A DNA stretch of 64,000 bases from positions 80,844 through 144,843 of the forward strand of contig NZ_ALXE01000036.1 of assembly GCF_000295955.2 (NCBI RefSeq), given 5' to 3'. The notes beneath the pieces are model-generated. The model did not search any database. It saw only the letters and a list, made by a program, of their open reading frames with translations, and had not been told where the DNA came from. The position numbers and the translations under genes were made by a program. The stretch comes from Pantoea sp. A4. Its GTDB lineage: Bacteria > Pseudomonadota > Gammaproteobacteria > Enterobacterales > Enterobacteriaceae. This document shows, one piece after another, positions 40,319 through 52,116 of the stretch; within the stretch, counting starts at the first letter, position 1, and every line of letters begins with the position of its first letter.

Positions 40319-42724
40319 ATGGCGATGAAAAAGTTGCTCATAGCGTCGCTGCTGTTTAGCAGCGCCACCGTTTACGGTGCAGACAATTTCGTGGTGAAAG
40401 ACATTCATTTCGAAGGCTTGCAGCGAGTCGCCGTCGGCGCGGCTCTGCTGAGTATGCCAGTTCGCGTAGGGGACACGGTGAGCGATGATGACATCCGCAA
40501 CACCATCCGTTCTCTGTTTGCGACCGGCAACTTTGAAGATGTACAGGTCTTACGCGACGGAACGACCCTGATCGTCGAGGTCAAGGAACGCCCCACCATT
40601 GCCAGCATTACCTTTAGCGGTAACAAAGCCATTAAAGAGGATCAGCTGAAGCAGAACCTCGAAGCTTCTGGTGTCCGTGTAGGTGAAGCTCTGGATCGCA
40701 CCACGCTCTCTTCCATTGAGAAGGGGCTGGAGGATTTCTACTACAGCGTCGGTAAATATACCGCGAGCGTCAAAGCGATTGTGACACCGCTGCCGCGTAA
40801 CCGTGTAGATCTGAAATTCGTCTTCCAGGAAGGTGTGTCTGCCAAGATTCAGCAGATCAACATTGTGGGCAACAAAGCGTTCAACTCTGACGAGCTGATC
40901 TCACGCTTCCAGCTGCGCGATGAAGTGCCATGGTGGAACCTGGTTGGCGATCGCAAATATCAGAAGCAGAAACTGGCTGGGGATCTCGAAACCCTGCGCA
41001 GCTTCTACCTCGATCGCGGTTATGCCCGCTTCAATATCGATTCGACGCAGGTCAGCCTGACGCCGGATAAAAAAGGCATTTATATCACGGTAAACATCAC
41101 CGAAGGCGATCAGTACAAGATTGCCGGTGTGATTGTGAACGGTGATATGGCGGGTCACTCCGCTGAAATCGAACATCTGACGCACATTCCAAACGGTGAG
41201 CTGTACAACGGCACCAAAGTGACGCAGATGGAAGATGACATCAAAAAACTGCTTGGCCGTTATGGTTACGCCTATCCACGCGTGCAGACGCAGCCAGAAA
41301 TCAATGACGCAGATAAAACAGTAAAACTGCATATCAGCGTTGATGCAGGTAATCGTTACTACGTGCGTAAAGTGCGTTTCGAAGGTAACGACACCTCAAA
41401 AGATGCGGTGCTACGTCGTGAAATGCGTCAGATGGAAGGTGCATGGTTGGGGAGCGACCTGGTTGATCAGGGTAAAGAGCGCCTCAACCGTACCGGTTAC
41501 TTTGAAACCGTTGATACCGATACGCAGCGCGTACCAGGCACCACCGACCAGGTTGATGTTGTCTACAAAGTTAAAGAGCGCAACACCGGTACGTTCAACT
41601 TCGGCGTGGGCTACGGTACTGAAAGTGGCGTGAGCTTCCAGGTCGGCGTGACGCAGGATAACTGGCTTGGCACCGGTAATACCGTGGGTATTAGCGGAAC
41701 CAAGAACGATTACCAGACCTATGCTGAACTGTCGATGACCAACCCGTACTTCACCGTTGATGGTGTAAGTCTGGGCGGACGCCTGTTCTACAACGACTTT
41801 AAAGCTGATGATGCGGATCTCTCCGACTACACCAACAAGAGTTATGGTTTAGACGGTACGCTGGGCTTCCCAATCAATGAGAACAACTCATTGCGTGCGG
41901 GCCTTGGCTATACGCACAACAGTCTGTCGAACATGCAGCCGCAGGTTGCAATGTGGCGTTATCTGGACTCCGTGGGACATCCACAGGGCATCAATAGTCG
42001 TGGTACTTACTCGACTGATGACTTTACGTTTAACTATGGCTGGACCTATAACACCCTTGACCGTGGCTTCTTCCCGACGGCCGGTAACCGGACTAACCTG
42101 AACGGTAAGATCACGATTCCTGGGTCGGATAACAGCTTCTATAAAGCTACGCTGGATACGCAGCAGTATGTACCGCTTAACCGCGATCACACCTGGGTTG
42201 TTCTGGGCCGTGGCCGTGTTGGTTATGCCGGTGGTCTCGGCGGCAAAGAGATGCCGTTCTACGAGAACTTCTATGCGGGCGGCTCCAGCTCTGTGCGCGG
42301 CTTCCAGTCCAATACCATTGGTCCTAAAGCTGCTTACTATAATGACAGTTCGTATACTTGCTCCGGCTCGAATGCGATCTGTAAATCCGATGATGCGGTG
42401 GGCGGTAACGCCATGGCGACGGCCAGCCTTGAGCTGATTACGCCAACGCCGTTCGTCAGCGAAAAATATGCTAACTCGCTGCGTACCTCGCTGTTCGTTG
42501 ATGCAGGTACGGTTTGGGATACTAAATGGCAGAACACGGCAGAAACCCGTGCTGCAGGTATTCCTGACTACAGCGATCCAAACAATATTCGCGTATCCTC
42601 GGGTGTTGCATTGCAATGGATGTCTCCGCTAGGACCGTTGGTCTTCTCCTATGCGCAGCCCATTAAGAAAGTCGAGGGAGATAAATCAGAGCAGTTCCAG
42701 TTTAACATTGGTAAAACCTGGTAA
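40319..42724 (+). CDS. bamA: Outer membrane protein assembly factor BamA
   Basis: Core of the BAM machine that inserts beta-barrel proteins. Signal peptide at 1-20 (ATVYGA), five POTRA domains to about residue 420, then the 16-strand barrel. The lid motif VRGF is in [11 protein letters not shown] and the C-terminal beta-signal is [12 protein letters not shown] 40319 gives [10 protein letters not shown] and 801 residues (E. coli 810). Differences are concentrated in surface loops, as expected (loop 6 with [12 protein letters not shown]). Confidence 0.97.
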   Translation: MAMKKLLIASLLFSSATVYGADNFVVKDIHFEGLQRVAVGAALLSMPVRVGDTVSDDDIRNTIRSLFATGNFEDVQVLRDGTTLIVEVKERPTIASITFSGNKAIKEDQLKQNLEASGVRVGEALDRTTLSSIEKGLEDFYYSVGKYTASVKAIVTPLPRNRVDLKFVFQEGVSAKIQQINIVGNKAFNSDELISRFQLRDEVPWWNLVGDRKYQKQKLAGDLETLRSFYLDRGYARFNIDSTQVSLTPDKKGIYITVNITEGDQYKIAGVIVNGDMAGHSAEIEHLTHIPNGELYNGTKVTQMEDDIKKLLGRYGYAYPRVQTQPEINDADKTVKLHISVDAGNRYYVRKVRFEGNDTSKDAVLRREMRQMEGAWLGSDLVDQGKERLNRTGYFETVDTDTQRVPGTTDQVDVVYKVKERNTGTFNFGVGYGTESGVSFQVGVTQDNWLGTGNTVGISGTKNDYQTYAELSMTNPYFTVDGVSLGGRLFYNDFKADDADLSDYTNKSYGLDGTLGFPINENNSLRAGLGYTHNSLSNMQPQVAMWRYLDSVGHPQGINSRGTYSTDDFTFNYGWTYNTLDRGFFPTAGNRTNLNGKITIPGSDNSFYKATLDTQQYVPLNRDHTWVVLGRGRVGYAGGLGGKEMPFYENFYAGGSSSVRGFQSNTIGPKAAYYNDSSYTCSGSNAICKSDDAVGGNAMATASLELITPTPFVSEKYANSLRTSLFVDAGTVWDTKWQNTAETRAAGIPDYSDPNNIRVSSGVALQWMSPLGPLVFSYAQPIKKVEGDKSEQFQFNIGKTW

Positions 42725-42819
42725 AGCTCTGAGCAGGGAAGTGTAAATACCGTCTTGCATGCGTGCAGTTATACTATGCTGCCGCTGCAAACACACACGT
42801 TGAGGGTAAGGAGTTTATA

Positions 42820-43320
42820 GTGAAAAAGTTGTTCTGTGCCGCTGCTCTGGGTCTTGCATTCGCTGCATCTGCTGGCGTACAAGCTGCTGAAAAAATCGCT
42901 GTTGTTAACCTGGGTCAGGTTTTCCAGCAGTCTCCACAGCGTGCTACTGTTGCTCAGCAGCTGGAAAATGAGTTCAAAGGCCGTGCTTCTGACCTTCAGG
43001 CTCAGCAGAATAAAATCCAGGGTGAAATCCAGGATCTGCAGCGTAATGCTTCAACCATGAAAGCCAGCGACCGCACCAAGAAAGAGAAGCAGATTGCTTC
43101 TGAGCGCGCTGCTTTTGAACAGAAAGCGCAGGCTTTCGAACAAGACAATCAGAAGCGTCAGGGCGAAGAGCGTAACAAGCTGCTGCAAAAAATTCAGACC
43201 GCAGTTCAGTCTGTAGCGAAGAGCGGTGGATACGATCTGGTTCTGGATTCTCAGGCAGTGCTGTACTCCTCTGCTGATGCAAAAGACATTACTGCTGACG
43301 TTGTAAAACAGGTTAAATAA
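42820..43320 (+). CDS. skp: Periplasmic chaperone Skp
   Basis: Trimeric jellyfish-shaped chaperone that carries unfolded outer-membrane proteins to BAM. Signal peptide at 1-22 (GVQAA), then a coiled-coil rich in Gln, Lys and Glu (ENEFKGRASDLQAQQNKIQ) and the conserved end DVVKQVK. The start is GTG 42820 after AAGGAG, 166 residues (E. coli 161). It follows bamA by 95 bases. Confidence 0.95.
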   Translation: MKKLFCAAALGLAFAASAGVQAAEKIAVVNLGQVFQQSPQRATVAQQLENEFKGRASDLQAQQNKIQGEIQDLQRNASTMKASDRTKKEKQIASERAAFEQKAQAFEQDNQKRQGEERNKLLQKIQTAVQSVAKSGGYDLVLDSQAVLYSSADAKDITADVVKQVK

Positions 43321-43323
43321 TTA

Positions 43324-44349
43324 ATGTCTTCGATTCGACTCGCTGAATTAGCCCAGCAGTTGGATGCAGAATTGCACGGAGATGGCGATATCGCCATCTC
43401 CGGCATTGCTTCTATGGCATCCGCAGTAACTGGCCAAATTACTTTTCTCTCTAACAGTCGCTACCGCGAGCAGCTCGCTGGGTGCCATGCCTCGGCTGTG
43501 GTGCTGACGGAAGCAGATCTGGCGTGGTGCCACACGGCTGCCCTGGTCGTTAAAAATCCTTATCTTACCTATGCCCGTATGGCGCAGCTGTTGGATACAA
43601 CGCCACAGCCGGCCCAGAACATTGCACCGAGTGCGGTTATCGATCCCACTGCCAAATTGGGCAACAACGTCTCGATTGGTGCCAATGCGGTGATCGAATC
43701 TGACGTGGAACTGGGTGATAACGTCGTCATCGGTGCCGGTTGTTTTGTCGGTAAGAAAACTCGGATTGGTCGCGGTTCTCGCCTGTGGGCCAACGTGACG
43801 GTTTACCATGAGATTCAGATTGGGCAAGATTGCCTGATCCAGTCAGGCACAGTCATTGGTGCCGATGGCTTTGGTTACGCCAACGACCGTGGTAACTGGA
43901 TTAAAATTCCTCAGCTAGGTGCCGTTATTATCGGCGATCGCGTCGAAATTGGTGCTTGTACCACCATTGATCGCGGTGCTCTGGATAACACTCTGATCGG
44001 CAATGGTGTTATCATAGACAACCAGTGTCAGATCGCCCACAACGTGGTGATCGGTGATAACACTGCGGTTGCTGGCGGTGTGATTATGGCCGGCAGTCTC
44101 AAAATTGGACGTTATTGCATGATTGGCGGTGCCAGCGTCATTAATGGCCATATGGAGATCTGCGACAAAGTTACCGTAACCGGTATGGGAATGGTAATGC
44201 GGCCAATCACGGAACCTGGGGTATACTCTTCGGGCATTCCGTTGCAACCCAACAAAACCTGGCGCAAAACTGCTGCGCTGGTGATGAATATCGATGAGAT
44301 AAGCAAACGCTTAAAAGCCATCGAGCGTAAAGTCGGCAAAGACGACTAA
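43324..44349 (+). CDS. lpxD: UDP-3-O-acylglucosamine N-acyltransferase
   Basis: Third step of lipid A synthesis, adding the 2-N-acyl chain. An N-terminal uridine-binding domain is followed by a left-handed beta-helix of hexapeptides ([19 protein letters not shown]). The catalytic His is in [16 protein letters not shown] sequence (QCQIAHNVV). Length 341 equals E. coli. It begins three bases after skp. Confidence 0.97.
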   Translation: MSSIRLAELAQQLDAELHGDGDIAISGIASMASAVTGQITFLSNSRYREQLAGCHASAVVLTEADLAWCHTAALVVKNPYLTYARMAQLLDTTPQPAQNIAPSAVIDPTAKLGNNVSIGANAVIESDVELGDNVVIGAGCFVGKKTRIGRGSRLWANVTVYHEIQIGQDCLIQSGTVIGADGFGYANDRGNWIKIPQLGAVIIGDRVEIGACTTIDRGALDNTLIGNGVIIDNQCQIAHNVVIGDNTAVAGGVIMAGSLKIGRYCMIGGASVINGHMEICDKVTVTGMGMVMRPITEPGVYSSGIPLQPNKTWRKTAALVMNIDEISKRLKAIERKVGKDD

Positions 44350-44424
44350 GCGCCATCCCACGACTGACCGGCTTTTCATAATAATGATGCTAAGCGCGGA
44401 AGCCAGGAATATTGAGCTGATTTG

Positions 44425-44460
44425 CGGCCTGCGAACGATCGTTTTGATCTGTGCAGGCCG
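44425..44460 (+). promoter_or_regulatory. Hairpin in the lpxD-fabZ gap
   Basis: Eight-base stem CGGCCTGC / GCAGGCCG around a 20-base loop that itself contains the palindrome AACGATCGTT. It lies 44 bases before fabZ. No T run follows, so it is not a plain terminator. Confidence 0.4.
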
Positions 44461-44503
44461 TGTTATTGATGTCATCCGCATTTTTTAGGACAGGAAGAGT
44501 ATT

Positions 44504-44959
44504 TTGACAACTGAAACTCATACTCTGAACATTGAAGAGATTGTTGAGCTATTGCCACACCGCTACCCGTTTTTGTTGGTAGATCGCGTTCTGGAGTGGC
44601 GAGACCACGAGTACTTAAAAGCTGTTAAGAATGTTTCCGTGAACGAACCGTTTTTCCAGGGCCACTTCCCTGGTAAACCGATTTTCCCGGGTGTACTGAT
44701 TCTTGAAGCAATGGCTCAGGCCACAGGCATTCTGGCGTTTAAGAGCGTCGGTAAACTGGAACCTGGTGAACTGTACCTGTTCGCCGGTATCGATGATGCT
44801 CGCTTCAAACGCCCTGTAGTACCAGGCGACCAGATGATTATGGAAGTCACATTCGAGAAAACCCGTCGTGGCGTTACGCGCTTTAAAGGCGTTGCTACCG
44901 TTGATGGTAAAATTGTCTGTGAAGCCACCATGATGTGTGCCCGCAGCCGGGAGGCGTAA
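44504..44959 (+). CDS. fabZ: 3-hydroxyacyl-ACP dehydratase FabZ
   Basis: Dehydrates 3-hydroxyacyl-ACP in fatty-acid elongation and competes with LpxA for 3-hydroxymyristoyl-ACP. Catalytic His54 and Glu68 lie in [19 protein letters not shown]. The start is TTG 44504 after AGGAAGAG, as in E. coli, giving 151 residues. lpxA starts 3 bases after its stop. Confidence 0.97.
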   Translation: MTTETHTLNIEEIVELLPHRYPFLLVDRVLEWRDHEYLKAVKNVSVNEPFFQGHFPGKPIFPGVLILEAMAQATGILAFKSVGKLEPGELYLFAGIDDARFKRPVVPGDQMIMEVTFEKTRRGVTRFKGVATVDGKIVCEATMMCARSREA

Positions 44960-44962
44960 TCT

Positions 44963-45751
44963 GTGATTGATTCAACCGCCAGCATTCATCCAAGTTCTGT
45001 CATTGAGGATGGGGCCATTATCGGGCCCAACGTGCACATCGGTCCCTTCTGTTTCATCGGGGCTAATGTGGAGATTGGTGAAGGGACATTTCTGAAATCC
45101 CACGTGGTGGTCAATGGCCATACGCGTATCGGGAAAGATAATCAGATCTTCCAGTTCGCTTCTATCGGCGAGGTGAATCAGGATCTGAAATACGTCGGCG
45201 AGCCGACCCGTGTCGAAATCGGCGACCGTAACCGTATCCGTGAAAGCGTGACTATTCATCGTGGTACGGTGCAGGGCGGCAACGTCACCCGGATTGGCAG
45301 CGATAACCTGCTGATGGTTAATGCGCACATCGCACATGACTGTATTGTGGGTAACCGCTGTATTTTCGCGAATAACGCTACACTGGGCGGCCACGTTACC
45401 GTGGATGATTTCGCCATCATCGGTGGTATGACGGCGGTTCACCAGTGGTGCACCATTGGTGCTCACGTAATGGTGGGTGGTTGTTCTGGCGTTGCCCAGG
45501 ACGTACCGCCGTATGTGATTGCTCAAGGCAACCACGCGACGCCATTTGGCATCAACATTGAAGGTTTGAAGCGTCGTGGTTTCAGCAAAGAAGCGCTGCA
45601 CGCGATTCGTAACGCCTACAAACTGTTGTACCGCAGCGGCAGAACACTGGATGAAGTCAAACCTGAAATCGAAGAACTGGCAAAACAGCACAGCGAAGTT
45701 CAGCCGTTCTACGACTTCTTTGACCGTTCCACCCGTGGATTAATTCGCTAA
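44963..45751 (+). CDS. lpxA: UDP-N-acetylglucosamine acyltransferase
   Basis: First step of lipid A synthesis. Hexapeptide beta-helix throughout ([19 protein letters not shown]); catalytic His125 is in [14 protein letters not shown]. The start is GTG 44963 after GGGAGG, which lies inside the end of fabZ; 262 residues as in E. coli. Confidence 0.97.
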   Translation: MIDSTASIHPSSVIEDGAIIGPNVHIGPFCFIGANVEIGEGTFLKSHVVVNGHTRIGKDNQIFQFASIGEVNQDLKYVGEPTRVEIGDRNRIRESVTIHRGTVQGGNVTRIGSDNLLMVNAHIAHDCIVGNRCIFANNATLGGHVTVDDFAIIGGMTAVHQWCTIGAHVMVGGCSGVAQDVPPYVIAQGNHATPFGINIEGLKRRGFSKEALHAIRNAYKLLYRSGRTLDEVKPEIEELAKQHSEVQPFYDFFDRSTRGLIR

Positions 45752-45754
45752 TCC

Positions 45755-46903
45755 ATGTCAGTGCGTCCCCTTACGATAGCCCTGGTCGCCGGAGAAACCT
45801 CCGGCGATATTCTTGGTGCAGGTCTCATTCGTGCTATCAAAGCACGCCATCCTGAAGCACGCTTTGTCGGTGTTGCGGGCCCGCGTATGCAGGCCGAGGG
45901 CTGTGAAGCCTGGTATGAGATGGAAGAGCTGGCGGTGATGGGCATTGTTGAAGTGCTCGGTCGCTTGCCGCGGTTGATGAAAATCGGCCGTGACCTGACG
46001 CAGCGCTTCACTGCGCTGCAACCCGATGTCTTTGTTGGCATTGATGCACCCGATTTTAATCTGACGCTGGAAGGGCGTTTGAAACGTGCCGGTATCCGTA
46101 CCGTGCATTACGTCAGTCCTTCGGTGTGGGCGTGGCGACAAAAGCGTGTTTTCAAAATTGGCCGCAACACGCACATGGTGTTGGCATTCCTGCCGTTTGA
46201 AAAAGCCTTTTACGATCGCTATGACGTGCCGTGCCGTTTTATCGGCCACACCATGGCAGATGCAATGCCGTTGCAACCGGATAAGCAGGCTGCACGCCAA
46301 CGTCTGTCAATTGCGCCAGATGCCCTCTGTCTTGCCTTGCTGCCGGGTAGCCGTAATGCCGAAGTAGAAATGCTCAGCGCGGATTTCCTTAAAGCCGCAC
46401 AAATTCTACGCGTGCGCTATCCCCAGTTAGAGATTGTGGTCCCGCTGGTGAATGCGAAGCGCCGTGAGCAGTTTGAGCGCATCAAAGCGGAAGTGGCTCC
46501 TGAACTGCCCATGCATCTGCTGGATGGCCAGGGGCGTGATGCAATGATTGCCAGCGATGCCGCTATTCTGGCATCTGGTACTGCTGCGCTGGAGTGCATG
46601 TTGGCGAAGTGCCCGATGGTGGTGGGCTATCGCATGAAGCCATTCACCTTCTGGCTGGCGAAACGGCTGGTAAAAACGCCGTATGTCTCGCTGCCTAATC
46701 TGCTGGCTAAGCGTGAGCTGGTCAAAGAGCTGCTCCAGGACGAGTGTCAGCCGGATCTACTGGCGGCGGCGCTTGAGCCGTTGTTGCACAGCGGCCCCGA
46801 TCGCGATGCCCTGCTGGCAACATTTAATGAATTACATCAACAGATCCGTTGGAATGCCGATGAGCAGGCCGCGGATGCGGTGCTGGAGATAGCAAATGTC
46901 TGA
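45755..46903 (+). CDS. lpxB: Lipid-A-disaccharide synthase
   Basis: Condenses UDP-diacylglucosamine with lipid X. GT-B fold motifs [38 protein letters not shown] and [13 protein letters not shown]. Length 382 equals E. coli. It starts three bases after lpxA and overlaps rnhB by eight. Confidence 0.97.
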   Translation: MSVRPLTIALVAGETSGDILGAGLIRAIKARHPEARFVGVAGPRMQAEGCEAWYEMEELAVMGIVEVLGRLPRLMKIGRDLTQRFTALQPDVFVGIDAPDFNLTLEGRLKRAGIRTVHYVSPSVWAWRQKRVFKIGRNTHMVLAFLPFEKAFYDRYDVPCRFIGHTMADAMPLQPDKQAARQRLSIAPDALCLALLPGSRNAEVEMLSADFLKAAQILRVRYPQLEIVVPLVNAKRREQFERIKAEVAPELPMHLLDGQGRDAMIASDAAILASGTAALECMLAKCPMVVGYRMKPFTFWLAKRLVKTPYVSLPNLLAKRELVKELLQDECQPDLLAAALEPLLHSGPDRDALLATFNELHQQIRWNADEQAADAVLEIANV

Positions 46904-47522
46904 GTTTATCTACCCACAGGCGCGTCTGATTGCCGGCGTGGACGAAGTCGGACGCGGGCCATTAGTGGGCGCGGTGGTTACCGCAGCGGTGATCCTCGAT
47001 CCGGCTAACCCGATTAAAGGCCTGGCGGACTCGAAAAAGCTGTCGGAAAAACGCCGTCTGGCGCTGTTTGATGAGATCAAAGAAAAAGCGCTGGCCTGGA
47101 GCCTTGGCCGCGCGGAACCGGAAGAGATCGATCAGATCAATATTCTGCAGGCCACCATGTTGGCGATGCAGCGCGCAGTGGCAGGTTTGTCACTGGTGCC
47201 AGAGTATGTCCTGATTGACGGAAATCGTTGTCCGGCACTCCCGATGCCTTCGCAGGCGGTAGTAAAAGGCGACAGCCTGGTAGCAGAAATCAGCGCCGCA
47301 TCGATTCTGGCAAAAGTCACACGCGATCGTGAAATGGCCGAGCTGGATTTGCTGTTCCCGCAGTACGGCTTTGCCCAGCACAAGGGCTATCCGACTGCAC
47401 TGCACATGGAGCGTCTGTCGCAACATGGTGCCACTCCTCATCATCGCCGCAGCTTTGCGCCGGTGCGTAATGCCCTGATTGATGCCGAAGTATTGGCAAC
47501 CAGCCAGACGACTGCGCTTTAA
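46896..47522 (+). CDS. rnhB: Ribonuclease HII
   Basis: Cuts RNA in RNA-DNA hybrids and removes single ribonucleotides from DNA. The catalytic acidic residues are Asp and Glu in [16 protein letters not shown], and later acids in LIDGNRC and SILAKVTRD. Length 208 against 198 in E. coli; the extra residues are at the C-terminus ([13 protein letters not shown]). Confidence 0.96.
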   Translation: MSEFIYPQARLIAGVDEVGRGPLVGAVVTAAVILDPANPIKGLADSKKLSEKRRLALFDEIKEKALAWSLGRAEPEEIDQINILQATMLAMQRAVAGLSLVPEYVLIDGNRCPALPMPSQAVVKGDSLVAEISAASILAKVTRDREMAELDLLFPQYGFAQHKGYPTALHMERLSQHGATPHHRRSFAPVRNALIDAEVLATSQTTAL

Positions 47523-47552
47523 TAGCCTGCGTTTGTTTAACCGGAAACCGAT

Positions 47553-50500
47553 ATGGCCGAACCCCGTTTCATACATCTGCGTGTTCACAGTGATTATTCG
47601 ATGGTCGATGGACTGGCGAAGACCGGGCCGCTGGTAAAAAAAGCGGCCTCGCTGGGTATGCCCGCGCTGGCAATCACCGATTTCATGAACCTTTGCGGGC
47701 TGGTGCGTTTCTATGGCAGCGCGCATGATGCGGGTGTAAAGCCGATTGTCGGGGCTGATTTCCTCGTTGCCAGTGAACTGATGGGCGATGAGCTGACGCA
47801 GATCACGGTGCTAGCCATGGATAACATTGGCTATCAAAACCTGACGTTACTGATTTCGCGTGCTTATCAGCGTGGCTACGGGGTTGCTGGCCCCGTGATT
47901 GACCGTGACTGGCTGGCTGAGTTAAATCCGGGCTTGCTGCTGCTGTCTGGCGGCCGCAGTGGTGATGTTGGCCGTTGTTTGCTTCGTGGCAATAGCAGTC
48001 TGGTGGCGCAGTGCGTCGAGTTTTACCAACAGCACTTTGCCGATCGCTATTATCTGGAGCTGGTACGTACTGGCCGTGCCGATGAAGAAGCATACCTCCA
48101 TGCTGCTGTCGAGCTGGCCATGGCAGAATCACTGCCGGTTGTTGCCACCAATGAAGTCTGCTTCCTGAATGAAGAGGATTTCGACGCCCACGAAATTCGC
48201 GTCGCCATTCACGATGGTTACACGTTGGATGATCCTAAGCGTCCGCGTAACTACAGTGCTCAGCAATATCTGCGCAGTGTCGATGAGATGTGTGAGCTGT
48301 TCTCAGACATCCCGGAAGCCCTGGAGAACAGCGTAGAAATTGCTAAACGCTGTAACGTCACTGTCCGCTTGGGCGAATATTTCCTGCCACAGTTCCCTAC
48401 CGGTGAAATGACCACGGAAGATTTCCTTGTCATGAAATCGCGCGAAGGTCTGGAAGAGCGACTGGAGTTCCTGTTCCCGGATGACGCCGTACGTGCGGAA
48501 CGTCGCCCGGAATATGATGAGCGCCTTGAAGTTGAGCTGACGGTTATCAACAACATGGGCTTCCCAGGCTACTTCCTGATCGTAATGGAGTTCATCCAGT
48601 GGTCGAAGGATAACGGTATTCCGGTTGGCCCTGGCCGTGGTTCCGGTGCCGGTTCTCTGGTGGCGTATGCGCTAAAAATTACCGACCTCGATCCGCTGGA
48701 GTTTGACCTGCTGTTCGAACGCTTCCTTAACCCGGAACGTGTCTCGATGCCCGACTTTGACGTCGACTTCTGCATGGAAAAACGCGATCTGGTGATCGAT
48801 CACGTCGCAGAAATGTATGGTCGCGATGCGGTATCGCAGATCATCACTTTTGGTACCATGGCGGCGAAAGCGGTTATCCGTGATGTGGGCCGTGTGCTCG
48901 GTCATCCGTACGGATTTGTCGATCGTATTTCTAAGCTGGTACCGCCCGATCCGGGCATGACGCTGGAAAAAGCCTTTGCCGCTGAACCGCAACTGCCAGA
49001 AATTTATGAGGCGGATGAAGAGGTTAAAGCGCTGATTGATATGGCGCGTAAGCTGGAAGGTGTCACGCGTAACGCCGGTAAGCACGCGGGTGGGGTGGTT
49101 ATCTCGCCCACCAAAATTACCGACTTTGCGCCGCTGTATTGTGATGAGTTGGGTAATCATCCGGTCACGCAGTTCGATAAAAATGACGTTGAATATGCCG
49201 GGTTGGTGAAGTTTGACTTCCTCGGCCTGCGCACGCTGACCATTATCGACTGGGCACTAAAAATGATTAATGCTCGCCGTGAAAAGAACGGTGAAGCCCC
49301 CATCGATATCGCAGCTATTCCGCTGGAAGATAAGAAAAGTTTCGATATGCTGCAGCGCGCGGAAACCACTGCGGTGTTCCAGCTTGAATCGCGCGGCATG
49401 AAAGATCTGATCAAACGTCTGAAGCCTGACTGCTTCGAAGATATGATCGCACTGGTCGCGCTGTTCCGTCCGGGTCCCTTGCAATCCGGCATGGTAGATA
49501 ACTTTATTGACCGTAAGCACGGCCGTGAAGCGATCTCTTATCCTGATATCCAGTGGCAGCATGAGGTGCTGAAGCCGGTTCTGGAACCGACTTACGGCAT
49601 CATCCTTTACCAGGAGCAGGTGATGCAGATCGCTCAGGAGCTTTCTGGATACACGCTGGGCGGCGCGGATATGCTGCGTCGTGCAATGGGTAAAAAGAAA
49701 CCCGAGGAGATGGCCAAGCAGCGCTCGGTGTTTGAAGAGGGTGCAGTGAAGATGGGCGTCAGTGGTGAACTGGCGATGAAAATCTTCGATCTGGTAGAGA
49801 AATTTGCCGGATACGGCTTTAACAAGTCGCACTCAGCGGCGTATGCGCTGGTCTCCTATCAGACGTTATGGTTGAAAGCTCACTACCCGGCGGAGTTCAT
49901 GGCTGCGGTCATGACGGCGGATATGGACAACACGGAAAAAGTTGTCGGGCTGGTGGATGAGTGCTGGCGTATGGGACTGAAGTTATTGCCACCGGATATC
50001 AACTCCGGGCAATATCAGTTCCACGTCAATGATGACGGCGAAATTGTTTACGGTATCGGCGCCATTAAAGGCGTGGGTGAAGGGCCGATCGAAGCCATTA
50101 TTGAAGCGCGTAACCAGGGCGGTTATTTCCGCGAGCTCTTCGACCTTTGCGCCCGGACGGATACCAAAAAAATTAACCGCCGCGTGATGGAAAAACTGAT
50201 TATGTCCGGGGCCTTCGATCGCCTTGGGCCACATCGGGCGGCGTTAATGAGTTCCCTCAATGAGGCACTCAAGGCAGCGGATCAGCACGCCAAAGCCGAG
50301 GCTATCGGCCAGGCGGATATGTTTGGCGTGTTGGCTGAGGCACCGGAGCAGGTGGAGCAATCCTATGCCAGTGTGGCACCGTGGCCGGAACAGGTACAGT
50401 TGGATGGTGAGCGTGAAACCCTCGGGTTATACCTGACGGGGCATCCCATCACCCAGTACCTGAAAGAAATTGAACGTTATGTTGGAGGTATGCGCCTCAA

Positions 50501-51035
50501 GGACATGCATCCGACTGAACGTGGTAAAATTACCGTAGCGGCGGGCCTGGTGGTTGCCGCACGTGTGATGGTCACCAAACGCGGCAACCGAATTGGCATC
50601 TGTACCCTTGACGATCGCTCTGGTCGTCTGGAAGTGATGCTGTTTACTGATGCGTTGGATAAATACCAGCAGTTGCTGGAACAGGACCGAATCCTGATCG
50701 TTAGCGGACAGGTCAGCTTTGATGATTTCAGCGGCGGGCTTAAAATGACCGCTCGTGAAGTTATGGACATCGACGAAGCGCGTGAAAAATATGCGCGCGG
50801 ACTTGCTATCTCGCTGACGGACAGGCAAATTGATGACCAGCTTTTAAACCGTCTCCGTCAGTCTCTTGAACCTCACCGTTCAGGGACTATCCCGGTGCAT
50901 CTCTATTACCAGAGAGCAGATGCGCGGGCGAAACTACGCTTCGGTGCGGCGTGGCGTATTTCGCCTAGCGATCGTCTACTTAACGATTTAAGGTCGTTGG
51001 TAGGGTTGGAGCAGGTGGAACTGGAGTTTGACTAA
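47553..51035 (+). CDS. dnaE: DNA polymerase III alpha subunit
   Basis: Catalytic subunit of the replicative polymerase. PHP domain at the N-terminus ([13 protein letters not shown]), polymerase aspartates Asp401 and Asp403 in [10 protein letters not shown], then fingers, the beta-clamp motif (QADMFGV near 920) and a C-terminal OB fold ([21 protein letters not shown]). Length 1160 equals E. coli. accA follows by 12 bases. Confidence 0.98.
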   Translation: MAEPRFIHLRVHSDYSMVDGLAKTGPLVKKAASLGMPALAITDFMNLCGLVRFYGSAHDAGVKPIVGADFLVASELMGDELTQITVLAMDNIGYQNLTLLISRAYQRGYGVAGPVIDRDWLAELNPGLLLLSGGRSGDVGRCLLRGNSSLVAQCVEFYQQHFADRYYLELVRTGRADEEAYLHAAVELAMAESLPVVATNEVCFLNEEDFDAHEIRVAIHDGYTLDDPKRPRNYSAQQYLRSVDEMCELFSDIPEALENSVEIAKRCNVTVRLGEYFLPQFPTGEMTTEDFLVMKSREGLEERLEFLFPDDAVRAERRPEYDERLEVELTVINNMGFPGYFLIVMEFIQWSKDNGIPVGPGRGSGAGSLVAYALKITDLDPLEFDLLFERFLNPERVSMPDFDVDFCMEKRDLVIDHVAEMYGRDAVSQIITFGTMAAKAVIRDVGRVLGHPYGFVDRISKLVPPDPGMTLEKAFAAEPQLPEIYEADEEVKALIDMARKLEGVTRNAGKHAGGVVISPTKITDFAPLYCDELGNHPVTQFDKNDVEYAGLVKFDFLGLRTLTIIDWALKMINARREKNGEAPIDIAAIPLEDKKSFDMLQRAETTAVFQLESRGMKDLIKRLKPDCFEDMIALVALFRPGPLQSGMVDNFIDRKHGREAISYPDIQWQHEVLKPVLEPTYGIILYQEQVMQIAQELSGYTLGGADMLRRAMGKKKPEEMAKQRSVFEEGAVKMGVSGELAMKIFDLVEKFAGYGFNKSHSAAYALVSYQTLWLKAHYPAEFMAAVMTADMDNTEKVVGLVDECWRMGLKLLPPDINSGQYQFHVNDDGEIVYGIGAIKGVGEGPIEAIIEARNQGGYFRELFDLCARTDTKKINRRVMEKLIMSGAFDRLGPHRAALMSSLNEALKAADQHAKAEAIGQADMFGVLAEAPEQVEQSYASVAPWPEQVQLDGERETLGLYLTGHPITQYLKEIERYVGGMRLKDMHPTERGKITVAAGLVVAARVMVTKRGNRIGICTLDDRSGRLEVMLFTDALDKYQQLLEQDRILIVSGQVSFDDFSGGLKMTAREVMDIDEAREKYARGLAISLTDRQIDDQLLNRLRQSLEPHRSGTIPVHLYYQRADARAKLRFGAAWRISPSDRLLNDLRSLVGLEQVELEFD

Positions 51036-51047
51036 AACAGGAACATT

Positions 51048-52004
51048 ATGAGTCTTAATTACCTGGATTTTGAACAGCCGATCGCCGAGCTGGAAGCGAA
51101 AATTGATTCGCTGACCTCGATTGGTCGTCAGGATGATCAGCACGTAAACCTGGATGATGAAGTTCAGCGCCTGCGTGAGAAAAGCCTGGAGCTGACACGT
51201 AAAATCTTCGCCGATTTGGGCGCATGGCAGATAGCCCAACTGGCGCGTCATCCTCTGCGTCCTTACACGCTGGATTATGTCCGCAACGCGTTTGACGATT
51301 TTGACGAACTGGCGGGTGACCGTGCGTTCGCCGACGACAAAGCGATCGTAGGTGGTATTGCACGCCTTGATGGCCGTCCAGTGATGATCATTGGTCACCA
51401 GAAGGGTCGTGAAACCAAAGAGAAAATTCGCCGCAATTTCGGTATGCCAGCACCTGAAGGCTATCGTAAAGCGCTGCGCCTGATGGAGATGGCAGAACGC
51501 TTCAAAATGCCAATTATCACCTTCATCGATACACCGGGTGCATATCCTGGCGTAGGTGCAGAAGAGCGTGGGCAGTCTGAAGCTATTGCCCGCAATCTGC
51601 GTGAAATGTCAGGTTTGACTGTACCCGTCATCTGTACCGTTATCGGTGAAGGTGGTTCTGGTGGTGCACTGGCTATTGGCGTTGGCGATAAAGTTAACAT
51701 GCTGCAGTTCAGCACCTACTCGGTGATTTCACCGGAAGGCTGTGCCTCAATTCTGTGGAAAAGCGCGGATAAAGCTCCGCTGGCCGCAGAGGCGATGGGT
51801 ATCACTGCCAACCGTCTGAAAGAGCTGAAGCTGATCGATTCCGTTATTCCAGAACCCCTGGGCGGCGCACATCGTCATCCTGTGGATATGGCTGTGAATC
51901 TGAAACAGCAGCTGCTGGCCGATCTGGCTGAGCTGGATAAACTGAGCACAGAAGAGCTGCTGGATCGTCGTTATCAGCGTCTGATGAGCTACGGTTACGC
52001 CTGA
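51048..52004 (+). CDS. accA: Acetyl-CoA carboxylase carboxyltransferase alpha subunit
   Basis: With AccD transfers carboxyl from biotin to acetyl-CoA, the first committed step of fatty-acid synthesis. Motifs [33 protein letters not shown] and [14 protein letters not shown]. Length 318 (E. coli 319). Confidence 0.97.
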   Translation: MSLNYLDFEQPIAELEAKIDSLTSIGRQDDQHVNLDDEVQRLREKSLELTRKIFADLGAWQIAQLARHPLRPYTLDYVRNAFDDFDELAGDRAFADDKAIVGGIARLDGRPVMIIGHQKGRETKEKIRRNFGMPAPEGYRKALRLMEMAERFKMPIITFIDTPGAYPGVGAEERGQSEAIARNLREMSGLTVPVICTVIGEGGSGGALAIGVGDKVNMLQFSTYSVISPEGCASILWKSADKAPLAAEAMGITANRLKELKLIDSVIPEPLGGAHRHPVDMAVNLKQQLLADLAELDKLSTEELLDRRYQRLMSYGYA

Positions 52005-52026
52005 TTCCTTTTTCAGGCAGTGAAAG

Positions 52027-52050
52027 AGCGGGCTGATGCCCGCTTTTTTT
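52027..52050 (+). terminator. Rho-independent terminator of the accA transcript
   Basis: Stem AGCGGGC / GCCCGCT, loop TGAT, then a T run. Confidence 0.9.
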
Positions 52051-52116
52051 ATGCCCGCATTTCTGTATCAGATTCGCTATGCTTGTCCGGTCAGCCACAA
52101 ACGGAGGAAGCAGGCA

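Noticed and set aside
44972..45691. 239-codon frame antisense to lpxA
   Set aside because: Shadow of the beta-helix gene with its periodic codons; no start signal.
52036..52116. N-terminal extension of ldcC from ATG 52036
   Set aside because: It starts within the accA terminator and adds 27 residues absent from lysine decarboxylases.
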